Shown: piece after piece, positions 9,798 through 20,703 of the stretch
How the letters are laid out: each line of letters starts with the position of its first letter
Numbering within the stretch: the stretch's first letter is position 1
Assembly (NCBI GenBank): GCA_002150815.3
Contig: NDFF03000041.1
Location: 34,860 to 98,859, forward strand
Length of the DNA stretch: 64,000 nt
Reading direction: 5' to 3'
From: Grammothele lineata
Lineage: Eukaryota > Basidiomycota > Agaricomycetes > Polyporales > Polyporaceae
Made by a program: the position numbers and the translations under genes
The notes under the pieces: model-generated
Seen by the model: the letters and a program-made list of their open reading frames with translations, nothing else
The model's database searches: none
Told to the model about the DNA's origin: nothing

Positions 9798-12150
9798 CTA
9801 CGGTGCCTGAAGAACATCCTCGGTATAAGGATACTGAGCTTCTCTCCACTCGCGTTGTGCGATGTCGCGTAGTGTGTTGTGGACGTATAAGCTACTAGCC
9901 GGCCAATAGGGTTCACCTAAGCCGCGTCCCGGGGGCAGGATTGTTACAACCTGATCGTTCTCCTGGGCCCTGTCTCGGTGAGCAAGCATAAACTCAAGAC
10001 CAGGACCATCGCCGTTAACCGACCGGCACCCTAGGCCTAGGACTTCGAGGTTTCCAGAAAAGCCCTCCAAGTACCGGGAAAGTTGGCCAAGTGGATCGTC
10101 CTCGACTTTGTCCTCCACCACAATCAATGGTTCGTCCGGTGCACCATCAATGCCAACCCTGACCACGATGAAATCGGGTATGCCGTGTTTCGCGCGACCC
10201 TTCCCTCTTCCGGGAACCACGCGCCCGAAAGAGTCCTCGGATTCATCGCCGGAAGGGGCCTGAAAGGTGGATACCTCCAGTAGAGATCCCTTGCTTGCAA
10301 CCTCACTGGAATGAAACTTGTGAAAGCTGCTGACGTCCAATGTGTTATCAGGAACGTCGGAATGTGTGTTTGGATGGGTTATTGGAGCTGGGACGGGCGA
10401 TGATCCTCCTAGTCCCTCGGGAGACTTCAAGGGAGGAGGGGAGAGCTTCTCTCTGACCACACGAAGATCGATACCATCCAGCACCTTGTTGCCATTTGAC
10501 TCAGAATTCCCGTCCGTCGCTCTGGAGCTTTCGTGGGCGTCGCGAGATTGACCTTCATCCGCACAGGCCTTGTCGTCGTCTTCGTGCCACACAAGGCTGA
10601 TGTTTGCGTTAAACTCGGGATCAGCGGCGACAGATCTCCCCGGGATAGGTGTCGAGCAGTTAGGTATGTGGGCATGAGTGGGGATGCGGCTGGGTGTCTG
10701 ATTGCTCTCGTCGATCCACGCAGGCTCTGGAATATTGGAGGGAAACTGTCCCGGAGGTGACATAGGCAGTATTTCCGAGTCTTGTGCATCTGTGCTGAGA
10801 GAAGACGTATGGCAGTTGTCGGTGTCGGTAAGGAGACGTGGAGTAGCTGCATGGTTGGGACTGGCATGTTTCTCTCGATCCTTCCAGTGTGCGCATATGT
10901 AGTCCCAGTACGTGACAATGTCTTCTTCCTGAACACGCACTTCGTCTCGGAGACGATATTGGGCCACCACCTTGAACATTCCACGAGGTGGGAAGTACGA
11001 AAGAAGAAGAGTGAGTACCACGGCATCGATTGAGCACTCATAGCGTGGTTTCTTCATCTTAAACAGTTTCGTCCATACAAACAGCGGTACAAGGGACGTC
11101 CTGGCACGCTCATCTTCGGCCTTCTTCTGTTTGTCTTCTTCTTCGAGACGCTTCTCTTCGTGCTTGCCAAGGTCGACTCGCGCAGAATCCAGCTCCTCCC
11201 GAACATTTTGGAGTTCTGCGCGCGCCGAACGGAGGTCCTCCTCAATTTCCTCGCGCCCGCTCTCTGCTTGAGAAAGAGCGTCGACTGCGGCCGTACGCTC
11301 CGCCACCGCTGTCGTCCGTTCTGCCACCGCTTCTTCCAACTCACCCTAATGTCAAGTCAGTTTTAGGCCAATTAAGATCGCACCTAATTCGGAGATCAGT
11401 ACGCACACGCTCAATTGATGCCTTCCTCCTTAACTCCTTCAGCCGATCTCCAACAGACTCTACAATCTCCAAGAAATCCTTCCGAACTCCTCGTATGCTG
11501 ATATTCGTGCAAATTTGTGGTCAGCGGCTGATTGATTAGAAGTAACAATTGTTTTCCAGACACTCACTCGCGCTAGACACATCGGTGGTCAGCATTGACA
11601 TCCGTAAGTACGCGCTGTAAGCTCTGCACTCACCATGAGCCTGACACTCGACTTCAGAGTATCTTCCATTTCCTTCAACTCCTGTGTTGTTTCCCGCAAC
11701 GGTCGCTCCGTGGTGGTCGGGCTACGGAACCGCTGTAGTTCAGGCTCATGTGCTCATCATCGAATTCCAGAGAACTCACAGAGGCTTGATTGATAGGGGT
11801 ATAGGCTTGCGTGCCTTTCGCGCTGGTTCCCTTTGCGACCCCGAGGCACTGAAGGTGGTCAGGACCGCGACCACCCGACCAGAATGGCAAGAGGAGCCAT
11901 CAGCGAGTTTCGAACGAGATGGTAGGTAAATACTCTCTCACCCATCTTGATCTGTGTCTCTCTTGCGTTTCTTGGGTGGCATTGAAAGGTCTTGTGTGGC
12001 GCTAGGTGGGTGGACTGAACAGAGAGTGGTCGGGTCCCTATTGTCGTCGGAGGGGTAATAACATCGCCGTACCGGGCCGAGCACTGTCGCACTGTCTCGA
12101 TCACGTGGTCTAGGTGGTCGGGAGGAAAGCTTTCGAGTTCGAGTTATCAT
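9798..12150 (-). CDS. family N-terminus fused to coiled coil and PD-(D/E)XK nuclease-like domain
   Basis: The start M-I-T-R-T-R-K is followed by P-P-K-K-R-K-R-D-T-D-Q (NLS-like, ends near 11940). Next come E-R-P-L-R-E-T-T-Q-E-L-K-E (11630-11705) and a helix V-E-S-V-G-D-R-L-K-E-L-R-R-K (~11405-11500), matching the first four exons of the GFVF copies. The last exon (from ~11340) differs: a coiled coil rich in Ala-Glu-Arg, a conserved hydrophobic patch near 11020-11080, a long acidic/Ser-rich linker, then G-I-P-D-F near 10184 and I-V-V-E-D-K near 10107, followed by Q-L-S-R-Y-L. The order PD...EDK...QxxxY fits the restriction-endonuclease-like fold with the extra Q-Y motif of RecB-like nucleases. 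Nuclease activity and target are inferred. The frame is open to the TAG at 9798. Confidence 0.68.
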
Positions 12151-13719
12151 CGTGCAATGACATCTCTGATACAATAAAAATGAGATTTTCTGAGAACAGA
12201 AGCTCAGGTATACATGAATGTACCTTGAGGGGCGATCTATCATTCCAGTAAGGATACTGTCTATTCAGCACCGTGACTAAAACTGCTAGCCCCGCACCGT
12301 GGAACAGCTCAATACATTTGCTATGTCACGTCCTTTAGCGTCGGCCTGTGTTCAATCACTCCATCTATGAGAGTGGCAAGCTTTCTGTTTTTTTAACTGT
12401 GGCAATGACTGGTGAGAAAAGGGTCTCGATATCACGTTCCGTGAAGATATCCAGCGTTGCCTCGGGCTGGGGTGAACGCGATAGCGGAGGTCTGCAGACC
12501 GTCATCGTTTATTTCTCAGTTCTACCTCTTTCATCGTTTGCAAGTAATATGACAAGGATGAACGAGTCACAACCATAGGCGTACATTCCGCATACCGCCA
12601 AGGCTGACGAAATACGTGATGCTACCTGACGTTTCGATTAACGCCTTCGGAAGAACAGTCACAGGCTGAGTGGGTTGAGATAGAAATCAATGGGCTTCAG
12701 GAATTCAGGAAATTAATATAGCGACAGTCGAGATGCCGTTCACACTAAGACGTGCCGGTGGAAGGATCTCCAGGTAAGAAGTCAGCATTAAAAGTGTGGA
12801 ACGCGCGACGGAAAGCTCGCGCTAGGAGAAGAAATGTGAGAGAAGCACGAAAATTGGGAATGACGTTGGGAAGAGAGAACATACCATATGTTTGACATGA
12901 TACTAGACCACTCCTCTGCGAGCCACGCCGTCGCGACGCGCATTCACTTTTCGAAGGACGCGTCGGGATATCCCGAAGGATCAGTCTCCTAACTTCCAAG
13001 GAATCCAGGCGACGGAGGGCACACGGTACCGGTTGCGCAGATGAACACTCTACATGTATCGAGCTTTCCTGTACACTCCTGGCACCACAGATGGTGGGGA
13101 TCCATCCACTCCACTAGACGGATCCTTGCCGCCTCATACCTGACGCCCGTAATGTAATGCCCATATATATACCCACGACAATGTCGCGCACGGTAAAGGT
13201 TGCTCTGAAGCCGAATTGCTATGACCAATTTGCTGGCGCCCCAGCCAGAGACGACACGCCTAGAGGGTGCAGCTCACAGGCTGCTGCGTGCGATGCTCCC
13301 AACGAGAGCGCGATGTCGAAGTGAGACACCCCAGCGGTTGTTCCCCATCGATGTCGATAAAGGTGTACCAGAATGGCACGGCGTGCGAGAATGAGCATTG
13401 CGAGTTATCGCATCCTTCACCAAACGCCTAACCTCGAAACCGCTGCGCGTCGTGACACCGACAACTTGACAGAGCACCTGGCACGCCGGCGCATGATGAG
13501 GTATGACGCGCCCGCAACGGTCATCTAAACAGAGGGTCGTAAAGCTCAAGGGAGACTCACACGAGGCGGCACAACTGACATCATCTCTCACAACAACGTC
13601 CTGCACATCCAGGATGCCGTGGAAGAGGATGAGGTCCACACCAGCCTGGTCCGCGACCCGCTCTGCACGGTCCTAACCGTCTACGCTATTGCCCAATGCT
13701 GAACTTAGTTGAGATGGTG
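12151..13719. other. intergenic, no supported gene
   Basis: The region lies upstream of the nuclease-type gene. Two minus-strand frames (12989-13228 and 13274-13639, 80 and 121 codons) could be fragments of an unidentified gene, since both contain several cysteines. They share no recognised motif and no convincing splice link, so I do not call them. Confidence 0.4.
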
Positions 13720-14830
13720 AGCGAGCGGCAACGGCTCCTTACGCCGTGCCGGGAGAATGCTGAGTGCGTTGGTGGGCATATGGCAAACGTTCCTCAGCGT
13801 AGATGTGATTGAAACGGAGAGGCCAGGACGGAAAAGGGGGGATATAGAGGTGGCATCAATGTAAGATGGCGTAAATCGAGACTCACCGGAAAACGCTAAC
13901 ACGGGATAGGATGAGACGAGCGCAGTTGCACTCTGGGAAAGACACGATAGTGAGCGTAGCATCTGTAGATTAAGGCAATGAAAATGACCACGTATCGTGT
14001 CCCGTATCCTAGCCACATCGCTTCTATCCAGCTCCTGAGAGCGGGAAAATATTACCGGAGTAGCTGAACAGCTCGCATGGAAGACGCAAGATGCGGCAAT
14101 AAAAGAGCGAGGGAGACGTTGTGGAGGGCAAAAGCAAGCGAGGGAGAATACCTCCGAGCTGGTGCTTTGAGGTCGGGTCAACACTTCACTTTGAACCTCC
14201 GCAAGCGAGGAATTTGCCGTTGAGGATGTCTTGGTACGGCATGCCAGGCAATGAGGGGGCGTAGACGTTGCGACCTTGGGGCGGTCGAAGGGAGAGCCCA
14301 GCAGGTACGATGGATCGCGGAGCCATACACACGGAGCAGCGTCCGTCGAGCGAGGAGTATTGAGCTCGGGTGAGGTCTCAAGATCTCAGCTGAGTAAAAG
14401 ACAGAGGCGAGTGCATGGAAAAAAGGTGGGAAGGGACGGCGTTGCGCCCCGGCCACGCGAGCCTACGCCCAGGGGCGCTTGGGCGCTTGATGATCGGTAA
14501 TGCATCAATCCGAAGTACATCTGAGCGTTGCGGCATTTGGAGACGCTAGCTCCTCGTTCGGTGATTATCTCGCAAGCCGCATGCTCGTTTCCACACGTCG
14601 CATGACTCAGATCTTAGCTCTGAAGCCCAACACTCCCGTCTTTCGGGTAACGGGTAAGTATTCAACTGCCCGTACCACTGCGAGCCTCAGTGAGCTTGAA
14701 TGCGACGACGGAGATCTGCCAGTGGCCGGCCCAAATCCTCGTGCTCGACCTTCCCGGATAGAGACTGGATTGTCCAGCAAACCGACTAATAGTACAAAGA
14801 ATCCAACATGAAGTCATTGGCAAGGGGGGA
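13720..14830. repeat. duplicated intergenic block, unit 1 (partner 16590-17540)
   Basis: This block aligns collinearly with 16590-17540. Shared landmarks include AAGATGGCGT, TCGAGACTCACC, GAAAACGC, CATCTGTAGATT, ACGTATCGTGTC, GAGAGACGTTG-like runs and the closing GGGCGCTT. It lies directly downstream of copy D just as the partner lies downstream of copy E. Minus-strand frames in the two units are partly conserved and a GTGAGTCTCGA donor-like site is present in both, so it may be a decayed spliced gene. The reading frames are broken in at least one copy and no product is recognisable. Confidence 0.7.
14770..14810 (-). promoter_or_regulatory. conserved 3'-flank element of family copy D
   Basis: The stretch around CCGACTAATAGTACAAAGAA matches the elements downstream of copies E, F and J (ACTAA or ACTGATAGTACA followed by A-T-C-C-A-A-C-A). 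It is about 130-170 bp beyond the stop codon, inside duplicated block 1. It is probably transcribed as 3'UTR. Its role is unknown. Confidence 0.45.
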
Positions 14831-14941
14831 TTTAAATCTGACATTATGACGATGCGGCGGAACGCTGTTAATGTATGAGATCAGAGAGTGCAGAGCATAT
14901 AACAGAAAGCTCTTACCATGGCACATATACAGAAGATGGAA

Positions 14942-16416
14942 CTAGTCAAAGAGGTACAGCGTAGGTAGTGGAGGGGGCTACGGAGATGATATCAGGACAC
15001 AAGATTGATCACGATGTACTCGGAGAACGCACCATAATTTGGACATTATTCTGTTTCATCCATTCCCGAGCGAATTGCTCACGTTTGGCAAGCACTGATG
15101 GGTAACACTCCCTCATTTTACGAAGAACGCACCCCGTGGCTGGCATCCACGCGTAAGCCAAGGAACGCAAGGAAAATGAGTAGAAGATTCTTACGATATT
15201 CATCGCGGGGATATTCCCACTGGATATACCGCACTTTCCTAAATGCGCTCGACTCTCGCAGACTGCGAGGGAACCACCGATCGGCATATGCTTCGGCATG
15301 CTTGTCGAAAGGAAGGTCGGGCTGCTTTCCACCAGCGCTCACGATTGCCAATCTACACGGGAGCAACCAGGCGGCATTTTCATCGTCTGGCTCGGGTTTG
15401 TAGCTCCCGGGAATCTTGATGAGGGTCGGACTGTCGATGGCCCGACATCTTTCGAAGTATAGGCAAGCGGCGTCAATCGATGACAGCCCACGGAGCTCGC
15501 TTTGGGGGAGGTGGTAGCCCTCGAGGCAAAGACGGCCGACCATGCTCCTTGTGAAGACAAAGCCAGCAACATAAGCGTCAGCAGTTAGCTCGCAATCTCG
15601 CGGGACACGGGTGGGAGGGGTAGGTCGATAACTCGGGTTCGGTGAGGGGTCTGGGACAGGTGAAGGTGATTTCTCAGCAGCTTGTACCGGTAACGCGTCT
15701 TGACTTTGAATGACGGACGGGTCGGGTGCTTTCGAGGATGGTCCGGGAGCGGGAGATGTTGGTGGCTGTTGAGCTGTTGACTGCTGTTCCGTGTACAAAT
15801 GGATGGGTGTAAGTCATAAGCACCCTTTTGACACGAGAAGTAACATGTCGCCCACCTGCTCCTGCTCAAGCATAAATGCGTCCCTAACCTCCTTCAGCCG
15901 TGAACTCGCAGCTTCAAACACGTCGGAATATCCACCCTCAAGCCTAGCAGAAAGAAGCACTAAATGACACCGAAGCATGACGTGGGTGGTCAAGGCACTT
16001 ACTCCCGCTGCGGAAAGAGTCAGACAGCAGAAAACGCAATATTTGAGATGGAAAACATACCATAAGATCTGCACAAGCGTGCAAGCCTTCATAGACATTC
16101 TGCAGTTCCTTCCATGGGTCTCCAAGGGGTTCGCCGTGGTTGAACGAGGGGCTACACAAAGGTATGCTGAGTATACGGCCTACTTCGCTAAAGTAGAGAA
16201 TCACTCACAGAGAGGCTGTAGATTTTACGTTTACCTTCTGCTTCTTCCTCGAACGAGGGTTTCGCGCTCGGGTGGTTGTGGTGGCTGCTGCCTTGGGCGG
16301 CGCGGGGCTGTCACCAGGGTTATCTGGCATAAGCAGACTAAGAGAGAATGAGATTGCAAATGAGCTTACGCTAGGTTTTCGGCTTCACGAGCGCGCTTCC
16401 TCGTTGTCACCGGCAT
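14942..16416 (-). CDS. TRKRARE/GFVF family protein, copy D (intact)
   Basis: Exon 1 begins M-P-V-T-T-R-K-R-A-R-E-A-E at 16416 and ends at a GTAAGC donor. Exon 2 ends with S-R-K-K-Q-K-V (near 16225). Exon 3 reads G-E-P-L-G-D-P-W-K-E-L-Q-N-V-Y-E. Exon 4 (~15850-15945) reads L-E-G-G-Y-S-D-V-F-E-A-A-S-S-R-L-K-E. Exon 5 (~15205-15798) has a Gln/Pro/Ser linker, then V-A-G-F-V-F-T-R-S-M-V-G-R-L-C-L-E, A-I-D-S-P-T-L-I-K-I-P, L-L-P-C-R-L-A-I-V and W-F-P-R-S-L-R-E-S. A basic helical exon 6 and the 36-nt exon 7 (14942-14977, P-P-P-L-P-T-L-Y-L-F-D-stop) follow. All frames are open. Function is unknown; a nuclear location is inferred from the basic motifs. Confidence 0.75.
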
Positions 16417-16589
16417 TCTGTGTGAGGGATGCAAGAATGAATCGAAGACGCTTCCAAGTCGACAAAGTTTCAAGTTGAACTGAGTCGGCGTTTAACACCG
16501 TTGTTCGGGATTCAAACTCCGCTATGGCTCAGCGTCCTAATCTTATCTGTCTTCTTAAAGGAGGCGCTTATTCTCGGGCGTCGCACTCA

Positions 16590-17540
16590 GCCGCGTTGCA
16601 GCGGCAAACGTACATAACTCAGCGTAAACGTGTTTACAACGGGAGAGACCGGGATGGAAAGAAGAGGATAGGCATGTAGCCTCAACGTAAGATGGCGTTG
16701 ATCGAGACTCACCAGAAAACGCCAACATGGAATAGGATGAGACGAGGGCAGCTGCACTCTAAAAAGATAGGATAACTTGAATGGGCGCACGGCATCTGTA
16801 GATTGATGCGATGGAGACGACTACGTATCGTGTCTCGTTTCCTAGCTATATCATGTCTATCCATGTCCGGAGCGCGGAAAACTACTACCAGAGTAGCTGA
16901 GTAGCTTACATGGAATGCGGACAGTAGAGGAGCGAGAGAGACGTTGCGGAGGGCAAAAGTGACTCAACGAGGGAGGATACCATCGAGCTGGTGCTTCGAG
17001 CTCGGTTCGACACTTTACTTCGAGCATCCGCGAGCGAACAACTTATTATTGAAGGCGTGGTGGTATATCTTGGTATGATATGCTGAGCAATGGGCGAACG
17101 CAGAGGTAGTTGCCTTGAGGCCACCGAAAGGAAGAGCCCAATAGGTACGATAGATCGTGGAGCGATCCACGCCAATCAGTGTGCATCGAACGATGAGTGG
17201 TGGACCCAGGCGAAGTCTCGTTATCTCAAGAGTAGAAGACAGGTGAGTACGTGGAAAAAGGTTAGAAGGGACAGGACGTGTGCCGTGCATGTGCGGCAGC
17301 GTGAGCGATTGGGCGCTTAAGCATCAGTAAATCTACCCGGCCGTTCTGCACAAGTTCTGCACGTGAGCGAGCCTTCGTGAATGCCTGAATGCGACGAACG
17401 TGGAGATCTGGCCGGAGACCCGCTGTCTCGATCTTCGTGAAGAAATGACCACATATTAACTAGATTGTCCAGCAAACAGACTAAGAAGACAGAGAATCCA
17501 ACATAGCGCTATTAAACAACTGGGATAGATCCAATATTGC
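16590..17540. repeat. duplicated intergenic block, unit 2 (partner 13720-14830)
   Basis: This is the diverged second copy of the block downstream of copy D, here immediately downstream of copy E. Together with the following gene it makes a tandem unit of about 2.7-2.9 kb. Many substitutions and small indels separate the two blocks, so the duplication is not recent. It includes a counterpart of the conserved 3' element near 17465-17505. Confidence 0.7.
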
Positions 17541-17645
17541 GAAGATGCAACGAGAGGCTGCCAGCCTTTAATGCACAAACTTGTTAAAAAGAGTGTAGGG
17601 CGTATCATGGAGCTCTTACCATGACACATACGACAGAAGACAACG

Positions 17646-19646
17646 CTAGTCAAAAACGTAGAGTGTAGGTAGTGGAGGAGGCTTCAAAGACAATGTTAGG
17701 AAATGTGATGAATCGTAGTGCGAACAACACACCATGTGTTTGGTGCCATTCTGAATCAGCCATTTCTGGGCCTGCCGCTCACGCTCGGCACGTACTGCTG
17801 GGCGGTACTCCCTCATTTTCCGAAGAACGCACCCCGTTGCTGGAACACCCAAATATGAGCCAAGAGGAATAGGGAAGCTTAGTAGAAAACTTATGCTCAC
17901 CATCCCCATCGCGAGGATACTCGCATTGTACATACCGCACCCTTCTGAATGCGTCCGATTCTCTCAGGCAGCGGGGGAACCACACATCAGCATAAGCCTG
18001 AGCGTCCCTGTTAAAAGGTAAGTCGGGCGGCTTTCCACCAGCATTGACGAACGCGATTCTGCACGGAAGCAGATAGGCGATGTGGTAGAGCCGTAGGCTC
18101 TACTCGCGCTCGCGACCAAGTGCGAAGCGCCCAACACCGCCACTGCCGCATGTATACCGTCCGCCGTGCTCGTCCCGCTACTATAGTTCTACCTAGCGCT
18201 CCTTAGATCTACGTTTCCTTGTTTCTATTTACTTACGCTCGTTTACTTATTAGTTCAGCCACTGTCACGGCACGTTACTATATTCCGACTACACGCGACT
18301 GCGTCTCGCGCGTCACGTCTCAGCCTCCGTGAAGTACTATACAGTTCCTACTATAGAGTTCATCCCGATCCGGACTGAGAAGGGCGCGCCCGCCGTCCGA
18401 CGTGTAGACAGATTAGGCAATCCCGTTGTATTCAGCACGCTACGCTACTACATCCGACTACTAGACATCGAATCCACCCTCTCATCAGCTGTCTACCTGC
18501 CTCGCACTCGACTCAGCGTTCGACACGCGCCCGAGAATTCTGTCTACGGAAGATACGAGTCAAAACTCTCTTCTACGACAGCGACTTCGTCGACATCCGG
18601 TGCATCTGTATGAGATATTGGGATGGGTATGAGGGTAGGACAGTCGATAGGGCTACATCTTTCAAAGAACAGAGTAGCCATGTCGATCGGTCCATAAGTA
18701 TCGAGTTCACTTTGGGGACGTTCGTAGCCCTCTATGCAAAGACGGCCTACCAAGCACCTTGTAAGGACGAATCCAGCTATGAAGGCGTCGACGTCACGAG
18801 ATCTCCTAGAGGGAGGAGGTCGTGCGAAAATGTCGAGAGGGGAAGGAGGGGTAGGCTGAGTAATGGAAGGAGGTGGAGGCACAGTCGGATTTTCGACAGC
18901 TTGTCCTGAAAGCTCGTTATAATTCCGAGTGGCGGGCGGATTCTGTGCTTCCGAAATTGGCGCTACAGAAGAGAGTGGGCCTGGTAGGCCCTGATTTTGC
19001 ATTGGCGACTCAGGCTGCTCGTGTACGAAGGCATATGTGTAGTTCATTAGAACCATTAAATACACCTGAAGGCCAAGTTATTCACCTTCTCAAGAAGGAG
19101 AGCGCTCCTGATCTCTTTCAGCCGCAAGCTCGCTGATTCGATCGCATCAGCGTATCCGCCCTCCAAGCTAGTCATGGGGAAAGAAGTGCTTAACGAGACC
19201 GAGGCACAACGCGGGTGGTCAACATACTTACTGTCGCTGAGGGAAGGGTCAGACAGCAGAGACGCAGTACTTGATATGAGAACATGCCATGAGATTCGCA
19301 CAATCCTGCAACGCTTCATAAACGTTTTGTAGTTCGTTCAGTGGCTCTCCTAGGGGACGAGCCTTGAACGAGGGGCTACACGAAGACACGATAAGTCTAC
19401 TATATCCCATGCGATAGAACAAATTTGCTCACAGAGCAACCGAGGATTCCATGTTGACCTTCCTCTTCTTCCTTGAGCGAGGGTCTCGCGCTCGAGTGGT
19501 ACTAGTGGCCGGCGCCGTTATCTTCTCGGAGGGCACGACGCTGCGAGACACGTCTCCGATTGAAGATTCAGAGAAGACAATGGAAGATTACAAGCTTACC
19601 TTGTTCTGTCAGCTTCTCGAGCCCGTTTCCTCGTTGTAACCGGCAT
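17646..19646 (-). pseudogene. TRKRARE/GFVF family copy E, split by a 500-bp LTR-like insertion
   Basis: Exon 1 (M-P-V-T-T-R-K-R-A-R-E-A-D from 19646), exon 2 (R-A-R-D-P-R-S-R-K-K-R-K-V near 19460-19500), the two helical exons (about 19300-19350 and 19080-19165), the linker and GFVF part of exon 5, exon 6 and the 12-codon exon 7 (P-P-P-L-P-T-L-Y-V-F-D-stop) are all present and open. The single visible lesion is the insertion at 18081-18580 inside exon 5, between D-V-D-E-V-A and Y-L-L-P-C-R. The frame on the two sides is otherwise collinear with paralogues. In the interrupted state translation stops shortly after the junction. The gene was apparently functional until the insertion. Confidence 0.78.
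18081..18580. mobile_element. solo-LTR-like insertion (500 bp) in family copy E
   Basis: The element begins TGTGGTAGAG and ends CTACGACA, so it has TG...CA ends and a short inverted repeat (TGTnGTAGA at both ends). It is flanked by the 4-bp direct repeat GCGA (18077-18080 and 18581-18584). Near the left end GTAGAGCC and GGCTCTAC can form a hairpin. There is no transposase or gag-pol coding sequence. These marks fit a solitary long terminal repeat left by recombination. A non-autonomous DNA element (MITE) is the alternative. Boundaries are supported independently by the interrupted, otherwise collinear coding exon. Confidence 0.75.
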
Positions 19647-19714
19647 TCTGTGCGAGGGGCTCAAGGGGTCGGAGGTGCAAGGTGAACCCAGCGTTCAACA
19701 TGATCGTTCAGTCA

Positions 19715-19722
19715 GTATATAA
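19715..19722 (-). promoter_or_regulatory. candidate TATA box of family copy E
   Basis: The minus strand reads TTTATATAC about 70 bp upstream of the copy E start codon. It is embedded in a segment (GCGGAGTTT preceded by a GCTCAG-like motif) that is also recognisable upstream of copy D near 16525-16545, where the TATA core is replaced by TGAATC. The position is plausible for a core promoter; no further evidence is available. Confidence 0.4.
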
Positions 19723-19797
19723 ACTCCGCTGAGCTCCTGAGCGCCATTGAATCTTAGCGCGCATGTTGAAGTCTATTTGTTGACACTCCGCAGAATA

Positions 19798-20395
19798 CGC
19801 GTGAATCATTCATTCTCGAGCCACTTGCTCACGTTCGACGCGCACTTCTGTGCGGTAAGCCCTCATTTTCCGGAAATCGCATCGCATCGCTGGCACGCCA
19901 GGCGCGATCAAGTCACCCTCAAAAGAAGTAAGTCCACTAGCTACAAATCACTGTCCTCTAGTACGCGGGGGTATTGGCGCCGTTTGCCATACTACATTCT
20001 CCTGAACGCAGAACTGAAGTTGCGTACACGGCGTGGAGACCACTGATTAGTAGGTGTTTCCGCATCCTTGTTCAAGGGCGGGCTGGGCGACTGCTGACCA
20101 GCGCTTAGAAGCACTACTGCACGGCTCCAGTAGCTGGCAGGAGACGTCAACTTGACAGCAGTCGGTGTGTGCTCGTAATGTGCTCGAACGAGTATAAGCA
20201 CAGACCTATCGCAAGAGTAACATCTTTCAAAGTGCATGATGGCGAGTCCGACCTACCTAGCCCGTCCGAGCTTGCTTTACTAGACGCAGTGGTAGCTCTC
20301 GAAGCAAAGATGCACGGCGGTGTTTGCTATGTGAACAAAGGCTTCAACATAGGGCCGCGTCAACGGGTATTCCGGGTCGTGGAGGAATAGGTCCT
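19798..20395 (-). pseudogene. decayed fragment of the GFVF family (relic G)
   Basis: Only the C-terminal half of a family gene is recognisable. An exon 5 relic has A-F-V-H-I-A-N-T, L-C-F-E-S-Y-H-C-V followed by stops, then M-H-F-E-R-C-Y-S-C-D and N-K-D-A-E-T-P-T-N-Q-W-S-P-R-R (about 20010-20340). An exon 6 relic (F-R-K-M-R-A-Y-R-T-E-V-R-V-E-R-E-Q-V-A-R-E-stop) lies at about 19810-19900. Front exons are missing. It sits between copy E and copy F and is a clear dead member. Confidence 0.7.
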
Positions 20396-20703
20396 GCACA
20401 AAGGAGTATTGGGGAAGAAGGAATCATTGGATGAGTAGGCCAGCGTGGAGTCAAGAGCCTGAACCATATACAATCAACTCATCGACAACTCCGTTCGATG
20501 GTCGCTCGTTCTAGGGACAACGAGTGATTGAGCAGTGAGACAACTAATGGTACAAAAGTCCAACAAAGCAGTATTGACACAAGAGATGGCTGAGATGCTA
20601 TGATTCTGAGATGCGGCGGAAAGCTGTTTGTATATTAACAGTCAACAGTCACATTCAAGGGCACAGGGAAACACGCTTACACGACACGTAAGACGAGATA
20701 AAA

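Noticed and set aside
18329..18613. 94-codon plus-strand frame over the inserted element
   Set aside because: It crosses the element boundary into the disrupted family exon and shows no similarity to transposon proteins.
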